This document shows, one piece after another, positions 1 through 5,849 of a DNA stretch of 16,687 nt (its first letter is position 1; each line of letters starts with the position of its first letter). A program made the translations under genes and the position numbers. The notes under the pieces were generated by a model. The model saw nothing but the letters and a program-made list of their open reading frames with translations, ran no database searches and was not told where the DNA came from. Source of the DNA: Candidatus Nitrosopumilus sp. (GTDB lineage: Archaea; Thermoproteota; Nitrososphaeria; Nitrososphaerales; Nitrosopumilaceae); assembly GCA_013002265.1 (NCBI GenBank), contig JABDKK010000083.1:1-16687 (forward strand). The letters are read 5' to 3'.

Positions 1-73
1 CAATTGAGCATTAGAAGATATTTGTAAAAATGATAAAATTGAGGATTGGTTTGATATTTAATATAAAAGTGAG

Positions 74-146
74 GGCCCTCGAGGGGAATCGAACTCCTGT
101 CCGAGGATCCACAATCCTCTATACTAACCACTATACTACGAGGGCC
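74..146 (-). tRNA. tRNA-His (anticodon GTG)
   Basis: Read on the minus strand this folds as a cloverleaf. The acceptor GCCCTCG (145-139) pairs with CGAGGGC, and the anticodon stem GAGGA/TCCTC encloses loop TTGTGGA, giving anticodon GTG. The extra 5' base typical of tRNA-His is a G encoded at 146, opposite discriminator C at 74. The T-loop is TTCGATT; the T-stem AGGAG/CCCCT has one A-C mismatch (position 52-62). CCA is not encoded. A T-run follows the 3' end (about 60-70 on the minus strand) and could terminate transcription. Confidence 0.95.
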
Positions 147-211
147 ACGAGAAAGATAACTAATCAATCCTGTAATAATCTTTGAGTTTCAACTGAAAAT
201 CAGACTGTAGA

Positions 212-219
212 TTTATTAT
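212..219 (+). promoter_or_regulatory. TATA box for the 26-aa membrane peptide gene
   Basis: TTTATTAT is centred about 25 nt before the ATG at 241, the archaeal TATA-to-start distance. The mRNA would begin at or next to the start codon (leaderless). This supports the short frame as a real gene. Confidence 0.5.
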
Positions 220-240
220 TGACTAGTTGAAAATAACATT

Positions 241-321
241 ATGAGATTATGGTGGCTTGCTATGGCAATAGCAATTGGACTCACATGGGTTGGAGTTAAT
301 TATTTATTTCCATGGCACTAA
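241..321 (+). CDS. 26-aa single-helix membrane peptide (unknown function)
   Basis: This short frame has an ATG start and TAA stop. After Met-Arg, residues 3-23 are hydrophobic and Trp-rich (W4, W5, W16) and long enough for one membrane helix. The C-terminus is short, Pro-Trp-His. A TATA-like element sits at leaderless distance. It lies alone between tRNA-His on the other strand and corA. I do not recognise it. It could be a small accessory subunit of a membrane complex or a stand-alone membrane peptide. The promoter and clean helix argue that it is coding, but 26 codons is too short for statistical support. Confidence 0.5.
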   Translation: MRLWWLAMAIAIGLTWVGVNYLFPWH

Positions 322-383
322 CCACAAATTATATCATATAGTGCATGTAGAAAAAATAAAAAATCGTTTCAACTATCGATCGC

Positions 384-390
384 TTTAAAT
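384..390 (+). promoter_or_regulatory. TATA box for corA
   Basis: TTTAAAT is centred 29 nt before the TTG at 416. This favours the TTG start and a leaderless transcript over the internal ATG at 488. Confidence 0.45.
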
Positions 391-415
391 TTGTTAAATT
401 AGGCTATTTTTCAAT

Positions 416-1441
416 TTGAGAAAAGGATTCATTACAAACAGATTACGTTCGGGTAGAAAGCCAACAGAAGTTACTGTTCAGAGTAAAATGGAGACCATAC
501 AGGGTAAAAAATTTGTGTGGATGGATTTACAGAATCCAGACAGGGCCGACGTTGAGAAATTAGCTGAAAAATTCAATTTCAATTCATTAAACATAGAAGA
601 CTGTATGACTAAATTCGAACTGCCCAAGCTGGACAGGTATGAAGATCATTTTTTTGTAATTTTACATTTCCCTCCATTATCCCATAAAGTAGGCGATGCA
701 AAAAATAGCCAATTATCACTTTTTGTTGGAAATGATTTTCTTGTAACTGTTCATCAGGGAGACCTAAAACCTCTAGTAGATTTGGTAAATATTTGTAAAA
801 CTGATTCAGACATCCAAAGAAAAGAAAGACTCTTGGCAAAATCATCAGGATTACTACTCCATGAAATCATCGATGTTTTAGTAGATGATCTTTTACATAC
901 ATCAAGAAAAATTATTGCAAATTTAGATGAACTAGAAGACAGGGTATTTGATGAGACAAAACCAGTTGCAAGAAGTATTGCATTGCAAAGAAGAGAAATT
1001 AACAGATTAAGAAGAATTGCCAATCCATTAAAGAAATTTGTTTTAGAAATTGCTAAGAATGTTAAAGGATTTTCTGATTTAGAAGATGAGAGTCTTTCTT
1101 TGTTTTATGATGACGTTATTGATCACATAGACAAAGTAATTGAGACATTAGAAGAATCAAGAGAGACCATGGAGATTTACAAGGATACAGACTTTGTGCT
1201 AAGTACTGAAAAAACTAACAAAGTTCTTGCTGTTCTAACAATTATCTTTACATTAGCAATTCCCTCAACTGTTATTGGTACTTTCTATGGAATGAACATT
1301 GATTTGCCTGGTGGGATCACAAGTGAGAGTCCAGTTTTTTTGGGTCCATACACAACTCTAATAATCATAGTTTTAGCATCAGCAATTCCTGCAATTATGA
1401 TGTTTACATATTTTAGAAAACTTGGATGGATAAACAATTAA
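416..1441 (+). CDS. corA: CorA-family Mg2+/divalent cation transporter
   Basis: A 341-aa protein with CorA architecture. It has a soluble, acidic N-terminal domain (about 1-240), a long helix leading to the membrane (about 240-268), and two C-terminal transmembrane helices (about 268-290 and 311-332). The signature YGMN is at residues 291-294 at the end of the first helix; in the family GMN forms the selectivity filter of a pentamer. The short cytoplasmic tail is basic, as usual. The product would carry Mg2+, or Co2+/Ni2+, across the cytoplasmic membrane. The start is TTG; it is chosen because a TATA box lies 29 nt upstream. The next candidate is ATG at 488 (residue 25). It is monocistronic, followed by about 95 nt before the next gene. 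The exact metal cannot be read from the sequence. Confidence 0.9.
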   Translation: MRKGFITNRLRSGRKPTEVTVQSKMETIQGKKFVWMDLQNPDRADVEKLAEKFNFNSLNIEDCMTKFELPKLDRYEDHFFVILHFPPLSHKVGDAKNSQLSLFVGNDFLVTVHQGDLKPLVDLVNICKTDSDIQRKERLLAKSSGLLLHEIIDVLVDDLLHTSRKIIANLDELEDRVFDETKPVARSIALQRREINRLRRIANPLKKFVLEIAKNVKGFSDLEDESLSLFYDDVIDHIDKVIETLEESRETMEIYKDTDFVLSTEKTNKVLAVLTIIFTLAIPSTVIGTFYGMNIDLPGGITSESPVFLGPYTTLIIIVLASAIPAIMMFTYFRKLGWINN

Positions 1442-1508
1442 AAAAACTATTTTTCAAATATTGAAGATTTTAAATATTTTCAGATTTGATAAATAGGAAT
1501 GAGATTAA

Positions 1509-1516
1509 TTAAATAC
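1509..1516 (+). promoter_or_regulatory. TATA box for the TGRGTG-repeat protein gene
   Basis: TTAAATAC is centred about 25 nt before the ATG at 1537, the leaderless spacing seen elsewhere in the window. Confidence 0.5.
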
Positions 1517-1536
1517 GAGATAATTTAACCTAAATT

Positions 1537-1809
1537 ATGGGTAAAATTAAAATTCGAACCGGTAGGGGTACTGGAACTATTGAAGTTGACGATGATCCAT
1601 CAAAATGGTCTGGTGACGAATATAGAAAAATTCAGGAAGCAAGAAAAAAAGCTGCCGCAAATAGAACGGTTCAGACAGGCAGAGGAACAGGTTCAAGAAA
1701 ACTAGGAGACACGCCTGATCCAAAAGACAGACCTTCAACAGAAGGAATGACAAGGGTTACAGGCAGAGGAACGGGTTCAAGAAAAAGCAGAAACAAAGGT
1801 TCAGGTTAG
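1537..1809 (+). CDS. Small basic protein with three TGRGTG repeats (unknown function)
   Basis: A 90-aa protein carrying the hexapeptide TGRGTG three times, at residues 8-13, 47-52 and 75-80. The second and third copies extend to TGRGTGSRK. The spacer after copy one holds an acidic patch (D18-D20) with W24, then a Lys/Arg/Ala-rich helix-prone stretch (about 28-42). The third part is Pro/Asp-rich and the C-terminus is strongly basic (K83 to K87). No membrane segment or signal peptide is visible. I do not recognise the family. Gly/Arg-rich, flexible and basic repeats resemble RGG-type nucleic-acid-binding tails, but this is only inference. It has its own TATA box and faces the transaldolase operon convergently. 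Confidence 0.75.
   Translation: MGKIKIRTGRGTGTIEVDDDPSKWSGDEYRKIQEARKKAAANRTVQTGRGTGSRKLGDTPDPKDRPSTEGMTRVTGRGTGSRKSRNKGSG
1675..1785 (+). repeat. Duplicated 27-nt unit within the TGRGTG gene
   Basis: Positions 1675-1701 and 1759-1785 are the same 27 bases except for one A/G difference, and encode TGRGTGSRK twice. The first copy near 1558-1577 encodes TGRGTG with diverged codons. This points to a recent internal duplication, or gene conversion, of the second and third units. Confidence 0.75.
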
Positions 1810-1842
1810 AAAAAACCCATAATTTTCATTTTTGGATTTTTC
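1810..1842. terminator. Bidirectional T-tract terminator between convergent genes
   Basis: After the TAG of the repeat-protein gene, three plus-strand T-runs at 1823-1842 could end its transcript. An A6 run at 1810-1815 gives a U-tract for the incoming minus-strand transaldolase operon. Archaeal termination needs only oligo-T, so this is suggestive rather than proven. Confidence 0.4.
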
Positions 1843-1860
1843 TGCTAGTGTATATTGTAC

Positions 1861-2529
1861 TTAGATTTTGATATTTGGATTTCCAGCTTTGAGTTTTTCC
1901 CAATCTGCAAGGAAGTTATCCAATCCAATTTTAGTCAGTGGGTGATGTAGCATCTTATCTAATACTGCAGGAGGCAATGTAACTACATCAGCTCCAATTT
2001 TAGCAGCATCAACTACGTGAATAGGATGACGTACACTTGCAACTAGAATCTGAGTTTTAAGGTGAGGATAATTTTTAAAAATTTCTTTAATTTCTTGAAT
2101 CAGATTAATTCCATTTTGTCCAATATCATCTAATCTTCCAATAAATGGACTAACATATCTTGCTCCAGATTTTGCAGCAAGCAAAGCTTGATTTGGAGAA
2201 AAAATCAAAGTGACATTAACTGGAATTCCCTCTGAAGATAAGGACTTGCAAGCCTTAAGGCCATCTGGTGTCATTGGAACCTTTACTACAACATTATCAC
2301 CATATTCACGAAGACGTTTGCCTTCTTCCATCATGCCGGAATATTCAGTACTTACAACTTCTAAACTTACATCACCTTTGATAATTTTTGTAATCTCTGC
2401 CATGGCATCTTTTGGATTACCACCTTCCTTTGACATTAAAGATGGGTTCGTAGTAATTCCATCAAGCAATCCCATGTCATTGAATTTTTTTATTGATTCA
2501 AGATTTGCAGTGTCAAGAAATATCTTCAT
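1861..2529 (-). CDS. tal: Transaldolase (small MipB/TalC type)
   Basis: A 222-aa member of the short transaldolase / fructose-6-phosphate aldolase family, a single TIM barrel. The first strand is FLDTAN (4-9), followed by GITTNPSL (24-31). The Schiff-base lysine is K83 in VVKVPMT, and the C-terminal part has the usual DVVTLPP motif. Transaldolase moves a dihydroxyacetone unit between sugar phosphates in the non-oxidative pentose phosphate pathway. It is last in a three-gene operon; its ATG overlaps the stop of the transketolase C-half (ATGA), and an AGGAG ribosome-binding site lies about 8-10 nt upstream, unlike the leaderless first gene. Transaldolase fits the neighbours better than an aldolase role, but sequence alone does not fully separate the two activities. 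Confidence 0.92.
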   Translation of the reverse strand: MKIFLDTANLESIKKFNDMGLLDGITTNPSLMSKEGGNPKDAMAEITKIIKGDVSLEVVSTEYSGMMEEGKRLREYGDNVVVKVPMTPDGLKACKSLSSEGIPVNVTLIFSPNQALLAAKSGARYVSPFIGRLDDIGQNGINLIQEIKEIFKNYPHLKTQILVASVRHPIHVVDAAKIGADVVTLPPAVLDKMLHHPLTKIGLDNFLADWEKLKAGNPNIKI

Positions 2530-3500
2530 AACTTTTTACTCCTAATTTCTTTGACTTTTTTTGCCATATTAAAAGATGTTATTCCATGCTTCTCTAAGAG
2601 CAAAGGAATTTCATTATCTCGTGCAGATTCTCCAAACATATCCTGTGCACCAATTCTCTTGATTGGAACAGGGTACGATTCAGAGACTGATTCAGCTACG
2701 GCTGAACCCAATCCTCCAAAAATATTATGTTCCTCAGCAGTCACTATACCTCCAGTTTCCCTTGCAGTTTTTTCCAACAATTGATTATCAATTGGCTTAA
2801 TTGAAAACATATCCAAAACTCTACAAGAGATTCCTTCTTGCTGTAATGTCTCAGCTGCCTCTAAGGCCATCCTCACGGTAATTCCACATGCTGCAATTGT
2901 ACAATCTGAACCATCCCTTAGCGTTATTGCTTTACCAATTTCAAATTCTTGAACATCGGAATGAATAAGAGGAGTTTTAGATCTTGCCATCCTCATGTAA
3001 AATGGACCATACTCTCTTGCCATTAACTGAGTTAATTTTGATACTGCAACAGTGTCAGCTGGAATGAGAACACGGAAGTTAGGAATTGCCCTCATTATTG
3101 CAATGTCTTCAATTTGCTGATGAGATCCGCCGTCAGGGCCTACTGTCAGTCCCCCGTGAGAAACAACCAATTTTACATTTAGGCCATTTTTTCCAGGTGG
3201 TGAAGGATAGGCAATGTTATTTCTTATTTGATCAACTGCTCTTCCAGGCAAGAAGATTGCATATGTACTTGCAAATGAAACTTTACCTGAAGCTGCTAAA
3301 CCAGCCGAAGTAGTAACAAGATTTGCTTCTGCAATTCCAACATTAAAAAATCTATTTGGAAATTCTTTTTCAAAGCTTGATGTCTTTAACGAATCAGTAG
3401 TGTCTGCCCCCAATACTACGACATTTGGATTTTCTTTTCCGACTTGAATCAAAGTTTTTGAGTATTCTGAACGCATGTCAGTCATTACGGGTTCATTCAA
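2526..3500 (-). CDS. Transketolase, C-terminal subunit (pyrimidine-binding and C-terminal domains)
   Basis: A 324-aa protein matching the second half of transketolase. It holds the Pyr domain with catalytic Glu in VGIAEAN (E58), the GGLTVGPDGG loop and SHQQIED (H127), followed by the C-terminal domain. It should pair with the protein encoded just upstream to form a complete ThDP-dependent transketolase; split transketolases are normal in archaea. The full frame begins with TTG at 3500, overlapping the preceding stop as TTGA. ATG at 3485 (residue 6, MTDMRSEY) is an equally good start and resembles typical C-half N-termini. It is translationally coupled to transaldolase by a 4-nt overlap. Confidence 0.93.
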   Translation of the reverse strand: MNEPVMTDMRSEYSKTLIQVGKENPNVVVLGADTTDSLKTSSFEKEFPNRFFNVGIAEANLVTTSAGLAASGKVSFASTYAIFLPGRAVDQIRNNIAYPSPPGKNGLNVKLVVSHGGLTVGPDGGSHQQIEDIAIMRAIPNFRVLIPADTVAVSKLTQLMAREYGPFYMRMARSKTPLIHSDVQEFEIGKAITLRDGSDCTIAACGITVRMALEAAETLQQEGISCRVLDMFSIKPIDNQLLEKTARETGGIVTAEEHNIFGGLGSAVAESVSESYPVPIKRIGAQDMFGESARDNEIPLLLEKHGITSFNMAKKVKEIRSKKL

Positions 3501-5164
3501 ATGTATTTGGCCTCCTGTGCAATTTTCCTAATTTGATCTTTCGTTTCTCCAAGAACATGCAAGTTAATCCACTTGTTAACTAGTTCCTTACCACCTAACT
3601 CATTTGCCTTATCAAGCATGGTTTGTCTTCTAGATTTTAATATCTCAGATCTAAAATCTCTAATTGCATCTCGAATATCTTGCTGTCCAATAATTGCACT
3701 GCCGCCAACAAAGACACGTGCTCCATCAGCAAAAATCGAGCCTATATTTTCAAGATTCACACCGCCGTCAGCCTCAATGTAACCTGAAAAATTATTTTGT
3801 CGTAAAATGGAATTAAGTCTGGCCATCTTCGCATGAGTTTCCTCGATGTATTTCTGTCCAGACTTGCCAGGAACTACTGACATTACAATTAGTTGATCTA
3901 AAGATGAGATAAATCTGTAAGACCATTCTGGTAGTTCAGTGCTAGGATTTATTGCAAGACCAACCCCAACGCCGTTTTGTTTTAGTAAATCAGAAATTTC
4001 TCCAAAGCTGGATTCATCAGTTACTTCAGCATGTACTGTGATAACATCACTTCCAGCATCAATGTAATCTCTGACATGTTTTACTGGTTCATTAATCATT
4101 AGATGGGAATCAAATGGAATTACGGTAAGTGTCCTTAGTTCTTTGATTTTGTTATGATCAAAAGTTTTGTTTGGAACAAATTGGCCATCCATCACATCAA
4201 GATGAATATAGTCTGCCCTACCTGAAACACATCTTTTAACTTCATTTTCAAGATTTGTCATATCGCCTGCAATTATTGATGGTGCAATCATAAATTGAGA
4301 ATCCAATTCAAGATTAATTATTGGAACAACATCAGAGTTGGGTGCTTTTCCATGCCATTGTGGATTATCCTCCATATGTTCAACAGACTTTCCTTTGATA
4401 GTCCTAGAAATAATCATAGTTGGAACTCCTTTTGTTGCTTTAGCCTTTGCAATTGCAGCATCGATTTGCTCAATTCTATGGCCATCAATCTCAATTACAT
4501 TCCATCCAAATGATCTCCACTTGTCACCAGTCTTCCATCTTGATGCATCCTTCCACATTTCAGAAAGATCATCGCCTTCTAGTCTTTCATCCAAAGGCAT
4601 TATTTTTTCAGTGTAAGAATCCTGTTGAATGAAATTTCTATCAAGAAATACAGTTAGATTATCTGTTTTGTATTTTGCAGCAGTCATTGATGCCTCCCAA
4701 ATTTGTCCTTCGTCAGATTCTCCATCCCCAATAATTGTATAAACATGATAATTCTTTGAATCAATCTTTCCTGCAAGTGCAATTCCTACAGAATATGATA
4801 GGCCAGTGCCAAGAGAACCACCACAAAATTCAACACCAGGACATTTCAAATCAGGGTGGCCTTGTAATTTACTGCCAAATTTTCTCAAAGTTTCAATTTC
4901 AGACTCTGGAAAATAGCCTGCAACTGCCATATTTGAAAATAAACCTGGTGCTGCATGTCCTTTTGATAAAACTAACCGATCTCGGTCTTCCCATTGAGGA
5001 TTTTTAGGATCAAATTTCAGGTGTTTTACAAACAAACATCCCAAAATTTCAGCCATTGAAAAAGAACCACCAGGATGCCCAGATCCTGCAGTATTTATTC
5101 CCTTTATTACTAATTTTCTGGCTTTAAGAGTATGCTTTTTAATTTTATAGTAATTAAGATACAT
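3497..5164 (-). CDS. Fusion of transketolase N-terminal half and ribulose-phosphate 3-epimerase
   Basis: One continuous 555-aa frame with two enzymes. Residues 1 to about 277 form the transketolase ThDP-diphosphate domain: SGHPGG with H30, KGH with H70, and the GDGES (147-151) to N177 metal/ThDP motif. Residues about 292-510 are ribulose-phosphate 3-epimerase, a TIM barrel starting at MIAPSI. Its metal and acid-base residues are visible: H321 and D323 in HLDVMDG, H354 in DSHLM, D467 in EADGGVN. A 45-residue helical tail (511-555) belongs to neither family as I know it. Compared with typical archaeal N-halves, about 20 extra residues lie near 193-213. Epimerase supplies xylulose-5-phosphate, a transketolase substrate, so the fusion joins consecutive steps. 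First gene of the operon; the ATG has a TATA box at leaderless distance. Confidence 0.93.
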   Translation of the reverse strand: MYLNYYKIKKHTLKARKLVIKGINTAGSGHPGGSFSMAEILGCLFVKHLKFDPKNPQWEDRDRLVLSKGHAAPGLFSNMAVAGYFPESEIETLRKFGSKLQGHPDLKCPGVEFCGGSLGTGLSYSVGIALAGKIDSKNYHVYTIIGDGESDEGQIWEASMTAAKYKTDNLTVFLDRNFIQQDSYTEKIMPLDERLEGDDLSEMWKDASRWKTGDKWRSFGWNVIEIDGHRIEQIDAAIAKAKATKGVPTMIISRTIKGKSVEHMEDNPQWHGKAPNSDVVPIINLELDSQFMIAPSIIAGDMTNLENEVKRCVSGRADYIHLDVMDGQFVPNKTFDHNKIKELRTLTVIPFDSHLMINEPVKHVRDYIDAGSDVITVHAEVTDESSFGEISDLLKQNGVGVGLAINPSTELPEWSYRFISSLDQLIVMSVVPGKSGQKYIEETHAKMARLNSILRQNNFSGYIEADGGVNLENIGSIFADGARVFVGGSAIIGQQDIRDAIRDFRSEILKSRRQTMLDKANELGGKELVNKWINLHVLGETKDQIRKIAQEAKYI

Positions 5165-5187
5165 CTGGATGCCTATCTTACCAATTT

Positions 5188-5196
5188 GAATAAAAA
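5188..5196 (-). promoter_or_regulatory. TATA box for the pentose-phosphate operon
   Basis: TTTTTATTC on the minus strand is centred about 28 nt before the ATG at 5164. It lies about 20 nt from the divergent DUF393 TATA box, so the two core promoters are almost adjacent. Confidence 0.4.
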
Positions 5197-5210
5197 TCTA
5201 CTTCTAGAAA

Positions 5211-5218
5211 ATATTAAT
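5211..5218 (+). promoter_or_regulatory. TATA box for the DCC/DUF393 gene
   Basis: ATATTAAT is centred 26 nt before the ATG at 5241, leaderless spacing. Confidence 0.5.
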
Positions 5219-5240
5219 GTGATCGGAGACAAGTTGATTT

Positions 5241-5621
5241 ATGGATATTAACAAAAGTGTTCCAATTGTTCTATTTGATAATCAATGCTACCTATGTGTA
5301 AAATTTGCAAAAATTGTAAATTATTTTGCAAGAGGCAAAGTAACAATGGCAGGACACTATTCAAATTTTGGAGAAAAGATTAGAAAAGAAATCTTAGATG
5401 ATTCTGCTCTGAATATGTTTTGGTTAATTGATAAAAAAATAGCTTATGGAGGAAGGGCTGCGTTGATTCCATTGATTAAAATAATTTTTTCAAACAGTGC
5501 AAAGAAATATTCCGCCAATACGTTTGATGATATTTGTCAGCAAGATTGTAAAACAGTCAAAGCAGTTTTTGTTAGATCATCTAGTTTATTAACAAACAGT
5601 AAAAAAATAGAATACAATTAA
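5241..5621 (+). CDS. DCC-family (DUF393) thiol-disulfide oxidoreductase-like protein
   Basis: A 126-aa soluble protein. A first strand runs into FDNQCYLC, giving a C16-x2-C19 pair right after an aspartate (D13), the layout that names the DCC family (D-x-C-x2-C). The later segment, acidic strand then YGGRAAL (about 73-80), corresponds to the family's second conserved block. These proteins are predicted thioredoxin-fold oxidoreductases, but few have known substrates. The gene is single and diverges from the pentose-phosphate operon across a 76-nt intergenic region. Two further cysteines (about 95 and 99) sit near the C-terminus in CQQDC, a possible second redox pair. The family call is moderately sure; the physiological role is unknown. 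Confidence 0.7.
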   Translation: MDINKSVPIVLFDNQCYLCVKFAKIVNYFARGKVTMAGHYSNFGEKIRKEILDDSALNMFWLIDKKIAYGGRAALIPLIKIIFSNSAKKYSANTFDDICQQDCKTVKAVFVRSSSLLTNSKKIEYN

Positions 5622-5642
5622 AGTATGAATTAATAAAAAAGA

Positions 5643-5650
5643 TATTTTAA
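5643..5650 (+). promoter_or_regulatory. TATA box for the 48-aa RHH gene
   Basis: TATTTTAA is centred about 26 nt before the ATG at 5672. This supports the short downstream frame as an independent gene. Confidence 0.5.
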
Positions 5651-5671
5651 TCCTAAGAATCTTGTGGAGTC

Positions 5672-5818
5672 ATGGCACAACGAATAACAGTAATGCTAGA
5701 TGATGACGTAGTAAAGAAATTACGCGCAAGACAAGCAAAAAAGATAAAAGAAACAGTAAACGCAATGAGTTTTTCAGCTATAGTTAATGAAAGTCTCAAG
5801 GAATGCATTAAAGGTTAG
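5672..5818 (+). CDS. 48-aa ribbon-helix-helix-like DNA-binding protein
   Basis: A short frame with ATG start and TAG stop. Its pattern fits a ribbon-helix-helix (CopG/Arc-like) fold: strand ITVML (5-9), the acidic DDD turn, first helix with a strongly basic face (K15 to K26), a loop, and second helix SAIVNESLKECI (35-46), where S-x-I-V-N-E is typical. RHH proteins bind DNA as dimers through the paired strands. It has its own TATA box and lies 31 nt before pepA, so it may regulate itself or pepA; that is inference from position only. The family assignment rests on pattern, not a database search. Confidence 0.7.
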   Translation: MAQRITVMLDDDVVKKLRARQAKKIKETVNAMSFSAIVNESLKECIKG

Positions 5819-5826
5819 TCATAAAT

Positions 5827-5836
5827 CTAAATAATA
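5827..5836 (+). promoter_or_regulatory. Candidate TATA box for pepA
   Basis: CTAAATAATA is centred about 25 nt before the ATG at 5856 and about 19 nt before the ATG at 5850. An overlapping A/T element at 5821-5828 would fit 5850 instead. It therefore leaves the choice between the two in-frame starts open. Confidence 0.35.
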
Positions 5837-5849
5837 CTTCAATCTAGGC

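Noticed and set aside
1675..1785. Near-identical 27-nt units as a CRISPR or mobile-element repeat
   Set aside because: There are only two good copies, both in frame inside a coding gene and encoding the same peptide; no palindromic repeat or spacer regularity.
2210..2545. Plus-strand frame of 111 codons across transaldolase
   Set aside because: Lies opposite the catalytic lysine region of transaldolase; no independent support.
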